This document shows, piece after piece, positions 8,519-16,858 of a stretch of DNA of 35,383 nucleotides; the stretch's first letter is position 1; every line of letters starts with the position of its first letter. The notes beneath the pieces are model-generated. The model was not told the DNA's origin and did not search any database. It worked only from the letters and a program-made list of their open reading frames with translations. Source of the stretch: CAZSAT01 sp964604675 (lineage in GTDB: Bacteria; Myxococcota_A; UBA796; CAJQPC01); assembly GCA_964604675.1 (NCBI GenBank), contig CAZSAT010000077.1:1-35383 (forward strand), written 5' to 3'. The position numbers and the translations under genes were made by a program.

Positions 8519-9361
8519 ATGACACGCATCCGAGTGCGCTGCTCGCCAGACGCCGACGACCTCTTCATGTTCCGCGCGCTGCTCGAAGGGCTGGTGGATC
8601 CCGTGGGCTTCACCTTCGAGATCGACACGGCGGACACCGAAGCCCTGAACCAGCTCGCCAGCGGCGACGGGCCCGAGGTCTGTGCGGTGAGTGTCGGGCA
8701 CTACCCGGCCATCGCCGACCGCTACCAGCTGCTGCCACACGGAGGCAGCGTCGGCGACGGCTACGGCCCGGTCGTCGTCTCCCGCCAGCCCACGACCCTC
8801 GACGAGCTCGCCGGCGCCCGGGTGGCCATCCCAGGCGAGCACACCACCGCCTGGATGGTGCTCCGACTCATCGCTCCGGACCTCCGCCCGGTGGTCGTGC
8901 CGATCACACCCTACGAGCGCATCTTCGAAGCGCTGGAGTCCGGCGAGGTCGACGCCGGCTTGATCATCCACGAGGGCCGGCTGACCTACGGGGATCACGG
9001 CTGCCATGCCGTCGTGGACATCGGCGCCTGGTGGAAGAAGCAGACGGGGCTGCCGCTGCCGTTGGGCGCGAACGTGGTGCGTCGGGACCTCGGCGCCGAG
9101 CGCATCGCCGCCCTCTCCCAGGTGATCCGCAACAGCATTCGCCACGCCGCGGACCACCGAGACGAGGCCATCGCCTGGCTGCAGGATCGAGGCGGTGCCT
9201 TGCAGAGCCACGACCGCCTCAGCCGCTACCTGGACATGTACGCCAACGACGAGACCCTGGACTACACCCCAGGGGCGCGCCAAGGCATCGACCTGCTCTA
9301 CCGGAGGGCGTTCGAGGCCGGGCTGGTCGCGCGAGCCGTGCGCCCGGACTTCTCACCGTGA
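8519..9361 (+). CDS. mqnD: 1,4-dihydroxy-6-naphthoate synthase (MqnD)
   Basis: A 280-residue enzyme of the futalosine route to menaquinone. It converts cyclic dehypoxanthine futalosine to 1,4-dihydroxy-6-naphthoate in the cytoplasm. Diagnostic stretches are SPDADDLFMFRAL at the N-terminus, LLPHGGSVGDGYGPVVV, IPGEHTTAWMVLRL, LIIHEGRLTYGDHG and GLPLPLGANVVRRDL, all typical of MqnD in both sequence and order. The length also matches the family. It implies that the organism makes menaquinone by the futalosine rather than the chorismate-MenF route. No other mqn gene is beside it, although a divergent adenosine-deaminase homologue at 14791-15789 could supply a later step. It starts 34 bases after tyrA. 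The ATG follows a weak purine stretch. Confidence 0.93.
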   Translation: MTRIRVRCSPDADDLFMFRALLEGLVDPVGFTFEIDTADTEALNQLASGDGPEVCAVSVGHYPAIADRYQLLPHGGSVGDGYGPVVVSRQPTTLDELAGARVAIPGEHTTAWMVLRLIAPDLRPVVVPITPYERIFEALESGEVDAGLIIHEGRLTYGDHGCHAVVDIGAWWKKQTGLPLPLGANVVRRDLGAERIAALSQVIRNSIRHAADHRDEAIAWLQDRGGALQSHDRLSRYLDMYANDETLDYTPGARQGIDLLYRRAFEAGLVARAVRPDFSP

Positions 9362-9402
9362 TCCGCTAAAGTCCGGTCTCGCTGGTCCGAACGCGGAGTG
9401 AC

Positions 9403-10461
9403 ATGCGGCCTACCGTGCTCATCGTCGACGACGACCGCATGCAGCGACGCGTGCTGGCCCGGCTAGCGGAGCGCGCGGGCTTCCACGCGATCGAAGCGGA
9501 AGACGGCATCGATGCCCTGAAGGTGGTGGGGCGCATCCCGCCGGACCTGGTCGTCACCGACCTGACCATGCCGCGGATGAGCGGACCACGCCTCGTCTAC
9601 ACCATGCGCACCCACCCGGAGCTCGTGGAGGTGCCCATCATGGTCGTCACCGGTGCCGAGGACCGCGAGGTCAAGATCGAGCTCCTTCGCTCGGGCGCCG
9701 ACGACTTCCTCGCGAAGCCCGTGGACCCGGAGGAGTTCCAGGTGCGACTCCGCGCCCTGGCGAGAAAGCGCAAGCTCCACGTGGACTACCAGGATGTCTC
9801 GCACCGCCTCGATGAGGCCAAGCAGCGCCTCGAAGAACGCAACCAGGAGCTCGAGCGGCTGACCCACGGGCTCGTGTCGGCGCTGGAGCACGCGAACACG
9901 CTCAACGACAGCGACACGGGCAACCACATCCGTCGCGTGTGCGCGTTCGCAGCCCTGCTCGGCCGCCTGTCGGGCTCCAGCGAGCGCTTCGTCGACGCCG
10001 TCTACCGCTACGCCGGGCTGCACGACGTCGGCAAGGTCGGCATCCGGGACGCGATCCTGAAGAAGCCCGGCAAGCTCACCTCGGAAGAGTTCGAGGAGAT
10101 GAAGGCCCACACCGTGATCGGCGCGCGGCTGCTGTCGTCGGCTGGCCTCCCGCCGGTGGCCTGCAACATCGCCGAGTCGCACCACGAGCGGTGGGACGGC
10201 AGCGGCTACCCCTTCGGCCGGCGTGGCGACGACATCCCCCTGGAGGCACGGCTGGTCTCGGTCGCCGATGTCTTCGACGCCCTGGTGAACAAGCGCTGCT
10301 ACAAGGAGGCCTACAGCTTCGAGCGAGCGAGGGAGATCATGACCCGCGACGCCGGCCTCGGCCTCGACCCGAAGCTGGTGTCGCTGTTCTTCAAGGAGCA
10401 GGACCAGGTGCTCCGCATCACGAGGAAGCTCGCCGACGGCGAGGCCGCCACCCTGCACTGA
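9403..10461 (+). CDS. Response regulator with HD-GYP domain (predicted c-di-GMP phosphodiesterase)
   Basis: A 352-residue two-domain regulator resembling RpfG. The receiver (residues 1-125) has the acidic pair at VDDD, phospho-acceptor D53 in VVTDLTMPRMSG, Thr83 and K105 (FLAKPVDPEEF), so it is complete. A coiled-coil linker with many Glu/Arg residues (132-160) leads to an HD-GYP domain: HDVGKVG (HD at 207-208) and HHERWDGSGYP with GYP at 268-270, followed by ARLVSVADVFDAL. HD-GYP proteins hydrolyse cyclic di-GMP, which affects motility, biofilm and virulence. GGAG lies five bases before the ATG. No kinase gene is adjacent. Its stop is one base from the stop of the convergent methyltransferase gene. 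Confidence 0.93.
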   Translation: MRPTVLIVDDDRMQRRVLARLAERAGFHAIEAEDGIDALKVVGRIPPDLVVTDLTMPRMSGPRLVYTMRTHPELVEVPIMVVTGAEDREVKIELLRSGADDFLAKPVDPEEFQVRLRALARKRKLHVDYQDVSHRLDEAKQRLEERNQELERLTHGLVSALEHANTLNDSDTGNHIRRVCAFAALLGRLSGSSERFVDAVYRYAGLHDVGKVGIRDAILKKPGKLTSEEFEEMKAHTVIGARLLSSAGLPPVACNIAESHHERWDGSGYPFGRRGDDIPLEARLVSVADVFDALVNKRCYKEAYSFERAREIMTRDAGLGLDPKLVSLFFKEQDQVLRITRKLADGEAATLH

Positions 10462-10462
10462 C

Positions 10463-11230
10463 TCAGGGCAAGCGCGCGAGGTACCGCCGCATCGCCTCCC
10501 AGGCCGCGGTCCAGCGTCCGTCCTCGCCACGCACCGTCCACGGCTCCAAGCGCACGGCCTCGGCGGGCTCGAGCCCACAGACGAACACCCGGAGCATCGG
10601 GTCGCGGTCCCAACGGAAGAAGACGTCCCGGGTACCGCACAACACCAGGCCCGCCTCCTCGATGGCACGGAACGGGCGAGGGTCGCGGGCCAGGTGCACG
10701 AGCACGAACCGTCCACCGGGCGCGAGGGTGCGCCTCGCCGCCGCGCAGTAGTCCGCGACCGAGCCCCGAAGCTCCATGCGGCAGTGAGCGCGCTGGTGGT
10801 GCGGGGAGACGTGCCCGGTGCCCAGCGGGATGTAGGGCGGGCTGCCGGTGACCAGGTCGAAGCTCGGCCCTTCGGGCAGGACCGTCGGATCACGGAGGTC
10901 GCCCAACCTCACGTCGACGCGTTCGGAGAGCCCATTCAGCACCATGCTTCGCCGCGCGAGGCCCACGCTGACCGCTTGCGCTTCGACGGTGACCATGCGC
11001 GCGGAGTCCGGGAGGTGCGCGAACGTCGAGAGCCCCACCGACCCGACGCCGGACCCGAGATCGAGGTAGCGCCTGGCCAGGGGGCGGACACGAACCGCCT
11101 CCCAGGCACACGCCAGATCGTCGGTCGAGAAGCGGTGCCCCTTGCGCAGCTGGTAGATGCGCCAGTCGCCGACCAGGTGGTCGAGGGTCTCGGGCTCGCC
11201 GCTCAGGTCCGCTGGAGGATCAGGCAGCAC
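10463..11230 (-). CDS. TrmN6/YfiC-like N6-adenine methyltransferase
   Basis: A 255-residue class I SAM-dependent methyltransferase. It shows the SAM-binding motif YLDLGSGVGSVGLS and the amino-methyltransferase motif GSPPYIP (a variant of NPPY), followed by HCRMELRGSVADYC, a stretch typical of the family containing TrmN6/YfiC, which methylates A37 of tRNA1(Val). The N-terminal RKGHRFSTDDLACAW also fits. Substrate specificity is inferred. The GTG at 11228-11230 is preferred because it begins about 14 residues before the conserved ETLD stretch and overlaps the upstream DHH-family gene by only 11 bases. A GTG or ATG reading to 11260 is possible. The two genes are probably co-transcribed. Confidence 0.75.
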   Translation of the reverse strand: MLPDPPADLSGEPETLDHLVGDWRIYQLRKGHRFSTDDLACAWEAVRVRPLARRYLDLGSGVGSVGLSTFAHLPDSARMVTVEAQAVSVGLARRSMVLNGLSERVDVRLGDLRDPTVLPEGPSFDLVTGSPPYIPLGTGHVSPHHQRAHCRMELRGSVADYCAAARRTLAPGGRFVLVHLARDPRPFRAIEEAGLVLCGTRDVFFRWDRDPMLRVFVCGLEPAEAVRLEPWTVRGEDGRWTAAWEAMRRYLARLP

Positions 11231-12215
11231 TCGCCCCGACCACCGCAGCCACCACCGCACGAGGCACCCGCTTCAGCGCCTCCTCGAGCGAGCAGGGCAT
11301 CACGACGCCAGCGGCCTTGGGGTGGCCGCCACCCGAGGCATGCAGGGACTTCGCCAGGCTGGACACGTCCACGTTGCCGCGGCTGCGCAGGCTGAGCTTG
11401 ACCTTGCCGGGCTCCCGTTCGACCACGAGCACGGCGACCTCGACGCCCTGCACATAGACGAGCGCATCGACGATGCCTTCGACATCGCCGGGGCCCGCGC
11501 CGACCTCCGCGGCGAGGCTCAGGGGCAACACCCCCATGGCCACGCGGCCCGACGCGTGGAACTCGGCGAGGTCCAGCACACGTCCCATCATGCGCATGCC
11601 GGCCACCCGCTTCTCCACCAGCACGCGCTCGGCCAGCGCCACGTGGTCCACGCCGTGGTCCAGCAGGCGCGCCGCGTCCCGAAGCGTGGCAGGGTCGGTG
11701 TTGGAGTGACGGAAGCCACCGGTGTCGAACAGGATGCCCACGTAGAGCTGCTCCGCGGCCTGCCGATCGAGCTCGATGCCCCAACGCTCGAGGATGGTGA
11801 TGACCATCTGGCACGTGCTCGCGCTCGCCGCGTCGATCAGCGCCAGGTCGTAGCCATCGGGGGTGGTCGTGCGGTGGTGGTCGATGACCGCTCGCCAACG
11901 TGCGGCCTGGAAGGCGCGGTCGACCGCCGGCGCGAGCCGGTGGCGATCCCCGTCGGCCACGATGACCAGGTCGTAGCGGCCTCGGATGGCGTCGTCGGGG
12001 ACCATCGTGCGGGCGTCGGACAACCAGGCGTACCGGAAGCCAGGCTCCCCGGCGACGTCGACCTGCACGGGGTGCCCCGCCACCCGCCGGATGGCCGCCG
12101 CGAGGGCCAGGCAGGCTCCGATGGAGTCACCATCCGGGTCCACCGGGCCGGTCAGCAGGACGCGCTCGGACCGGGTGGCCAGGTCTTCGAGGCGATCGAT
12201 CTCTTGGGGCGTCAT
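11220..12215 (-). CDS. DHH-DHHA1 phosphoesterase, NrnA-like oligoribonuclease/pAp phosphatase
   Basis: A 331-residue member of the DHH superfamily. It has motif I as VDPDGDSIGA, the DHH triad in VIDHHR (112-114), and the C-terminal DHHA1 signature SLHASGGGHPKAAG. Length and motif spacing match NrnA, which degrades nano-RNAs and 3'-phosphoadenosine 5'-phosphate with a dinuclear metal site. One oddity is that motif I of NrnA normally reads HVNPDGD, while here the His position holds Pro (GPVDPDGD). Metal binding or activity may therefore be altered. The ATG at 12213-12215 is preceded by a purine-rich GGACGAAG. A longer in-frame reading reaches 12440 but runs into the divergent helicase leader and has no homology-like content. 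Confidence 0.85.
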   Translation of the reverse strand: MTPQEIDRLEDLATRSERVLLTGPVDPDGDSIGACLALAAAIRRVAGHPVQVDVAGEPGFRYAWLSDARTMVPDDAIRGRYDLVIVADGDRHRLAPAVDRAFQAARWRAVIDHHRTTTPDGYDLALIDAASASTCQMVITILERWGIELDRQAAEQLYVGILFDTGGFRHSNTDPATLRDAARLLDHGVDHVALAERVLVEKRVAGMRMMGRVLDLAEFHASGRVAMGVLPLSLAAEVGAGPGDVEGIVDALVYVQGVEVAVLVVEREPGKVKLSLRSRGNVDVSSLAKSLHASGGGHPKAAGVVMPCSLEEALKRVPRAVVAAVVGASAA

Positions 12216-12370
12216 CAGCGCTTCGTCCGTTCTCTGCAGAAAAGACACGCACTGTAACCGTGGGTGCTGCCAACGGCGACAGCGAGCGGCACAGCGCGCC
12301 TCGAGCCCCTCCCATCGGTCGCATGGAGGCCACCTTTCGGATAGTCCGGCCGCCTCATGGAGAAAGTACG

Positions 12371-14149
12371 TTGAGCGATCAAGCCACCGCCGCCGACACG
12401 GACGCGGCCACCACCACCGAGACCCTTGCGGTCGACACACCGGCCGCCACGGCCACCACCGAGCCGGAGGCGACCGAGGCTGCCCACGCGGGCGAAAACG
12501 GCGCAGGCAGCACCGATGACGCTGCTGCGGCCCCGGAGGGCGCCGACTACGCGAGCGGCCGCCGCTTCGACGAGTTCCCCCTCTCAGAGGAGACGCTGAA
12601 GGGGCTCAGCGAGCTCGGCTACGAGATGGCCACGCCCGTGCAGGCGATGACCATCGAGCCCGGACTGGCCGGAAAGGACATGCTCGTCCGCGCGAAGACC
12701 GGCACGGGCAAGACCTGCGCCTTCGGCGTGCCCATCGTGGAGCGCGTGAAGGAGGGTGCCCGCGTGCCCCAGGCCATCGTGCTCGCACCCACCCGCGAGC
12801 TGGCCAACCAGGTCGCCGCGGAGATCGCCGGCATCGCGAAGTACCGCGACGTGCGCGTGCTGCCGGTGTACGGCGGCGCCGCCATCGGTCCGCAAGAGGA
12901 CGCTCTGCGCGACGGCGTCGAGATCATCGTCGGCACGCCCGGACGGGTGCTCGACCACATCAAGCGCGGCAACCTCGACCTGTCCAAGGCCGTGGTCTCC
13001 GCGCTCGACGAAGCCGACGAGATGCTCTCGATGGGCTTCTTCGAGGACGTCTCGAAGATCCTGAAGCAGCTGCCCAAGGAAGCGCAGACGCTGCTCTTCT
13101 CGGCCACGGTCGACGAGAGCGTGAAGCGCCTCGTCAGCCGCTACCTCTACGAGCCCCTCGACCTCATCCTGTCGACCGACACCGACCACGTCGAGGGCAT
13201 CACCCACGTGCTCTTCGAGACCAACCCGGGCACGCACCGTGCGCGGGCGCTGTTGAGCGTGGTCGACTCGGAGGAGCCCGGCTCGACCATCATCTTCTGC
13301 AACACGCGCGAAGACACGGCCACCGTGGCCACGTTCCTGGCCCGCCAGGGCCTGGACGCCGAGCTCATCAGCGGTGAGCTGCCCCAGAAGAAGCGCGATC
13401 GCGTGATGGCGAAGGTCAAGTCCGGCGAGGTGCAGTTCCTGGTGGCGACCGACGTCGCCGCGCGCGGGATCGACATCTCCGACCTGTCCCACGTCATCAA
13501 CTACTCGCTGCCCGACGACCCGGCCGTGTACATGCACCGCATCGGCCGCACTGGCCGGATCGGCAAGGAGGGCACCGCGATCAGCCTCGCCGGGGGCAAC
13601 GACCTCTCCACGCGGCTCGTGCTGGAGAAGCAGTTCAAGATCGCCTTCGAGCTGCGGGACCTGCCCACCGCCGAAGAAGCCGGGCGCCTGCGCATGACGC
13701 GCCAGGCCGCACGCCTGCAGTCGGCCATGGGGACGAGTGCCTTCGAGGGCTTCATTCCCCTCGTGCGCGCCCTGAAGGAGCGTGACGACGGCGACCTCCT
13801 CCTGGCCACCGCTCTCCGCGCCTTCTTCCTGTGGGACCGCCAGCAGCGCGCCGGCGACGACGGCGACACGATCACCGCCGTGCAGGACGCCCGGCAGGAG
13901 AAGCGCGAACGTCGCAGCGGCGGCGGCCGAGGCCGAGGCCGAGACCGGGATGACCGAGGAGGACGTGGTCGCGACGAGCGGGGCGGACGCGGACGCGGAC
14001 GGGATCGGGACCGGAACGACCGCGGCGGACCCCGCAGCGACCGCCCCCGCTCCGAGGCGAAGCCCGCTCCGAGCGGCGACGGCGGAGGCGACAAGAAGCG
14101 TCGTAGGCGCAGGCGCCGCCGCAAGAGCGGTGACACCTCGCAGTCGTGA
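12371..14149 (+). CDS. DEAD-box ATP-dependent RNA helicase with basic Arg/Gly-rich tail
   Basis: A 592-residue helicase that probably remodels rRNA or mRNA. The order is: an acidic/Ala-Thr-rich N-terminal segment of about 55 residues, FDEFPLSEETLKGL and the Q motif TPVQAMTI, Walker A AKTGTGKT, PTRELANQ, TPGRVLDH, DEADEML, SAT, then VATDVAARGIDISD and HRIGRTGRIG of the second RecA domain. After about residue 500 comes a low-complexity tail of Arg, Gly and Asp (repeated GRGRDRDD-like units) ending in a run of Arg/Lys, suited to RNA binding. The TTG at 12371 is chosen because GGAGAA lies six to seven bases upstream. An ATG at 12323 has no comparable site. It diverges from the DHH gene. Confidence 0.93.
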   Translation: MSDQATAADTDAATTTETLAVDTPAATATTEPEATEAAHAGENGAGSTDDAAAAPEGADYASGRRFDEFPLSEETLKGLSELGYEMATPVQAMTIEPGLAGKDMLVRAKTGTGKTCAFGVPIVERVKEGARVPQAIVLAPTRELANQVAAEIAGIAKYRDVRVLPVYGGAAIGPQEDALRDGVEIIVGTPGRVLDHIKRGNLDLSKAVVSALDEADEMLSMGFFEDVSKILKQLPKEAQTLLFSATVDESVKRLVSRYLYEPLDLILSTDTDHVEGITHVLFETNPGTHRARALLSVVDSEEPGSTIIFCNTREDTATVATFLARQGLDAELISGELPQKKRDRVMAKVKSGEVQFLVATDVAARGIDISDLSHVINYSLPDDPAVYMHRIGRTGRIGKEGTAISLAGGNDLSTRLVLEKQFKIAFELRDLPTAEEAGRLRMTRQAARLQSAMGTSAFEGFIPLVRALKERDDGDLLLATALRAFFLWDRQQRAGDDGDTITAVQDARQEKRERRSGGGRGRGRDRDDRGGRGRDERGGRGRGRDRDRNDRGGPRSDRPRSEAKPAPSGDGGGDKKRRRRRRRRKSGDTSQS

Positions 14150-14162
14150 TACCCCTGGAGGC

Positions 14163-14621
14163 ATGACTCCCTTCGGCCTCCGCAAGCGCCTCAAGCAGGC
14201 TCTCGGCGTCTCCAACGAGCGCGCCGAGATCGTCACCTTCCCCGTCACCTACGTGTTGCCCGACGGCACCGAGCAGGTGGTTCACGCGGAGGAACGGTAC
14301 AACCTCTTGATGGCCAGCGAACAGCTCCCCACGCCCATCTCCACCGGCCGACGGGCGGGGGGCCCCTGCCCGGACGGGCGCTGCGGAAGCTGCCACGTGC
14401 ACGTGCTCGATGCCACGGGCTTGACCGAGCAGAAGGAGTTCGAGCAGGCCACCCTCACCGAGGCGAGCGCGGGCACACCCCATGAGGGCCGGCCGCGCGA
14501 CGCCTACGAGGTGCACGCCCAGTCTCGACTGGCTTGCCACACCAAGATCGTCGGCCCGGGGGCGCGCGTGAAGGTGCTCGCCCTGATGGACTACGACGCC
14601 ATCCAGGGCGACGTGGGGTAG
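14163..14621 (+). CDS. [2Fe-2S] ferredoxin (plant-type fold)
   Basis: A 152-residue protein with a C-terminal plant/adrenodoxin-type ferredoxin domain. Cluster ligands are C69, C74 and C77 in GGPCPDGRCGSCHV, and C125 in RLACHTKIV, i.e. Cx4Cx2C with a distant fourth Cys. The spacer between the third and fourth Cys (47 residues) is longer than in plant ferredoxins, with an acidic insert after VLDATGLTEQ. The first 20 residues are basic. It starts 13 bases after the helicase stop with GGAGG unusually close (one base) to the ATG, so translation may be inefficient. The electron donor and acceptor are unknown. The gene ends just before a cluster of hairpins. Confidence 0.88.
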   Translation: MTPFGLRKRLKQALGVSNERAEIVTFPVTYVLPDGTEQVVHAEERYNLLMASEQLPTPISTGRRAGGPCPDGRCGSCHVHVLDATGLTEQKEFEQATLTEASAGTPHEGRPRDAYEVHAQSRLACHTKIVGPGARVKVLALMDYDAIQGDVG

Positions 14622-14645
14622 CGCTGCGCCCTTCGGACGCTAGTT

Positions 14646-14672
14646 GAGCGGTTCGTTAGTAACGAACCGCTC
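14646..14672 (+). terminator. Perfect 13-bp inverted repeat after the ferredoxin gene
   Basis: GAGCGGTTCGTTA, one base, then its exact reverse complement TAACGAACCGCTC. It begins 25 bases after the ferredoxin stop. There is no T-run behind it, so it is terminator-like in position only; the almost loopless dyad could equally be a protein-binding site or part of the repeat cluster that follows. Confidence 0.55.
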
Positions 14673-14746
14673 CCGCGCGCACGGCGCGCGGCGGCCGAAG
14701 GCCGGGGGGAGCGCGCCCAGCGCGCGGTGCGGGGGCTGGCCCCCGC
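14673..14746. repeat. Four consecutive GC-rich hairpins between convergent genes
   Basis: Four short perfect stems follow one another. They are CCGCGCGC/GCGCGCGG (14673-14680 with 14684-14691, loop ACG), CGGCC/GGCCG (14692-14696 with 14700-14704, loop GAA), GCGCGC/GCGCGC (14711-14716 with 14720-14725, loop CCA), and GCGGGGG/CCCCCGC (14729-14735 with 14740-14746, loop CTGG). No coding frame is evident here. It resembles a REP-like or multi-hairpin intergenic element. Confidence 0.6.
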
Positions 14747-14754
14747 AGGAGTCA

Positions 14755-14794
14755 GTAGTTGAAAGGGCTCGTTACTTACGAGCCTGTCAACTAC
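14755..14794 (-). terminator. Two-part hairpin covering the stop codon of the deaminase gene
   Basis: Outer arms GTAGTTGA (14755-14762) and TCAACTAC (14787-14794), a small internal loop, and inner arms GGCTCGT (14766-14772) and ACGAGCC (14778-14784) with a five-base loop. It includes the TAG stop (14791-14793, minus strand) of the deaminase gene. It lacks a T-run, so factor-independent termination is uncertain. Confidence 0.5.
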
Positions 14795-15789
14795 GTCTTG
14801 ATGAAGCTCGCCTCGAAGGCGAGCATCCGAGCTGCCTCCGCCTCCGCCTCGCTGAGGATCTCGGCTTCGACCAGGAGCTTGTACTCCCTGTGCAGGTTCG
14901 TGCTGCAGAGGTAGGTGCCGTCGGTGTTCACCGTGAGGCGCACACCGGCCTCGAGGAAGGTGCCCAGGACGAAGCGGAACTCCTCCAGGTGGCGAACCGC
15001 CCGGGTGTTCAGGTTCGAGGTGGGGCAGATCTCGAGCACCGTGCCGGTCTCTGCCAGGAGCTCGGTGGCTTCCTCGCTGAAGGCTGCCCGCACCCCATGG
15101 CCGATCCGGTCCGGCTTGAGCTCGCGCACCACCGCCATCACACCCTCGCCGCTGGTGGCCGCGGTCTCACCGGTGTGCACCGTGGTCCCGAGCCCGGCAT
15201 CACGAGCCTGTGCGAAGATCGCTGCGTAGCGCCCGACCTCGTCCGACAGCTCGACCGTGTTGGTCTCGGTTCCGGCCAGGTCGATGCCGACCACGCCGCG
15301 ACCCATGTAGCGGATGGCCTTCTCGAGGATCTTCTCGTTCTGGTCGGCGTCGAACTCTCGCGCGAGGCAGAAGATCAGGCCCGCCTCCAACCCGTACTCC
15401 AGGCAGGCGCGGTCCATGCCGCGCAGCGCCGCGTGGATGATGTGGTCGAGGTCGCGGCGACCGCCCTGGTTGCGCTTCATCGGGTTGAAGCGCAGCTCCA
15501 TCCTCGTGACCCGAGAGCCCCGGTACTCCTTGCCGAGGATCTCGTAGACGCTGCGCTCGACCGCCATCGGCGAGCTCTGGATGCGCTCGGTGACGTCGTG
15601 CAGGATGCGCAGGTAGTCGTCGAGGTTCTTGTCGCGCCGCGGGTCGACCGTGACCAGGTCGACGAAGTCCGCGTACTCCTTGACCGGCAGCTTGTAGCCC
15701 TGCTGGTGCGCGATCGACCAGAGGACGTGAGGCGCCACAGAGGCGCCCATGTGGATGTGGAGGTCGCAGTAGGGTTTGGAGGGAACCAT
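14791..15789 (-). CDS. Adenosine deaminase-family amidohydrolase
   Basis: A 332-residue TIM-barrel metal-dependent deaminase. Zinc ligands and catalytic residues are H11 and H13 (DLHIHMG), H205 with the catalytic Glu E208 (VHTGE), H231 (RIGHG) and D290 (VNTDGT). GIDLAGTE and EICPTSNLNT also fit the family. Two deviations from classical adenosine deaminase are MGAS instead of LDG(A/S) after HxH, and DG instead of DD in the last motif, so the substrate may not be adenosine. One possibility is 6-aminodeoxyfutalosine, which is deaminated by members of this superfamily in organisms that use the futalosine route. MqnD is encoded about 5 kb away. That link is inference. The ATG at 15787-15789 has no clear ribosome-binding site. 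Confidence 0.8.
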   Translation of the reverse strand: MVPSKPYCDLHIHMGASVAPHVLWSIAHQQGYKLPVKEYADFVDLVTVDPRRDKNLDDYLRILHDVTERIQSSPMAVERSVYEILGKEYRGSRVTRMELRFNPMKRNQGGRRDLDHIIHAALRGMDRACLEYGLEAGLIFCLAREFDADQNEKILEKAIRYMGRGVVGIDLAGTETNTVELSDEVGRYAAIFAQARDAGLGTTVHTGETAATSGEGVMAVVRELKPDRIGHGVRAAFSEEATELLAETGTVLEICPTSNLNTRAVRHLEEFRFVLGTFLEAGVRLTVNTDGTYLCSTNLHREYKLLVEAEILSEAEAEAARMLAFEASFIKT

Positions 15790-15862
15790 GCTTGTAGTTG
15801 CCGGGTCCGCTCCAAGCTGTCAAGACAGGACTGCGAAAACCCACCCTACCGAGGAGGACGCC

Positions 15863-16675
15863 ATGCTCACGCTCTTGGCTGTCGGCGCGCTGGCCCAGGA
15901 CGACATCACGCTGGACCTCATCGATCTCGACGACATCGATCTGGACGGCAGCTCGTCGAAGCAGGAGGACGGGGCGTCCCAGACCGGCCTCACCTACACC
16001 GGCGGGCTGAACGAACGCTCCGGCGCGCTCGACGAGAATCCTCGTGTGGCGATCACACATGCTGGCTACACCTCGGTGCGCTGCATCGACGTGCCCGAGA
16101 TCCGCGCGCGGGTGGACTACACCGTCGAAGGCACCAACCGCGACAAGATGAAGGCGGCCGGCGACGGCATCGGCCTGTCGGTCTGGGGCGAGGGCGGCAG
16201 TGGCGGTGTGAAGGTGCGCACCCCCTACGCCGGCAGCGGGATCACGGACCTGCAGGTGCCCCTGGTGGTGAGCGTGCCCAAGCAGGTGCGGCTCACGGTG
16301 TCCGGCGGCACCGGCGGCGTGGAGATCATCAACTGCGAGGGCACGGTGAAGGCCACGGCGAAGGCCGAAGGCGTGTACGCCAAGGGGAGCTTCACCTCCT
16401 TCGATCTCCAGGCCTACGGGGGCGACGTGATCTTCGAGCAGGCCGACGGCGCGCAGATCGACGCCTCCAGCAAGCTCTACAGCTCCCAGGGAGCCGTCCA
16501 GGCCAAGCTCCCGGTCGACGCCAGCCTCAAGCTGTACGCAAAGGGCGAGGAGGTGGCGGTCTGGCACACGGTGAGCGGTGACGTCACGGCGACCTCGGCC
16601 AGCGGCGAGATCGGTGGCGGCGGGTCCACCCTGACCGTGCAGGCCAAGGGCAAGGTGGACATCAGCACGCCCTAG
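15863..16675 (+). CDS. Secreted Asp- and Gly-rich beta-structured protein, unknown function
   Basis: A 270-residue exported protein. A very short hydrophobic leader (MLTLLAVGALAQ) precedes an Asp/Leu-rich stretch (LDLIDLDDIDLD). The remainder alternates Val/Ile/Thr with Gly and Lys (VPLVVSVPKQVRLTVSGG, VKATAKAEGVYAKGSF), suggesting a beta-helix or stacked beta-sheet like the DUF4097-type putative surface proteins. I do not recognise a specific family with confidence. GAGGAGGA at 15851-15858 supports the ATG. It diverges from the deaminase. Its TAG stop forms part of the CTAG target duplicated by the IS element that begins on the next base. Confidence 0.7.
   Translation: MLTLLAVGALAQDDITLDLIDLDDIDLDGSSSKQEDGASQTGLTYTGGLNERSGALDENPRVAITHAGYTSVRCIDVPEIRARVDYTVEGTNRDKMKAAGDGIGLSVWGEGGSGGVKVRTPYAGSGITDLQVPLVVSVPKQVRLTVSGGTGGVEIINCEGTVKATAKAEGVYAKGSFTSFDLQAYGGDVIFEQADGAQIDASSKLYSSQGAVQAKLPVDASLKLYAKGEEVAVWHTVSGDVTATSASGEIGGGGSTLTVQAKGKVDISTP
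16672..16675. repeat. Left target-site duplication CTAG
   Basis: CTAG immediately before the IS left end, matched by CTAG at 18702-18705. The TAG of this copy is the stop codon of the upstream secreted-protein gene, so the insertion left that gene's reading frame intact. Confidence 0.85.
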
Positions 16676-16687
16676 CAGTCGTCGGGA
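16676..16687 (+). repeat. IS left terminal inverted repeat
   Basis: CAGTCGTCGGGA, 12 bases, perfect inverse of 18690-18701. Confidence 0.9.
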
Positions 16688-16858
16688 AAGCTCGATAGTC
16701 CAGGTTCGCCGATCCTTATGGAAGGAGGCTGGGTCTGGAGAGATGGACACCACCGAATGAGTGGGTGATCTGGGAGTTTCCACGCACCCAGTCCACTCAA
16801 ACGGAGGCTTGGCAGCATCACCCATCCGGTGGTCGCGGGCAAGCCTTTGGCGGTCCAA

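Noticed and set aside
14646..14794. CRISPR array
   Set aside because: The hairpins differ in sequence and there are no regularly spaced direct repeats or spacers.
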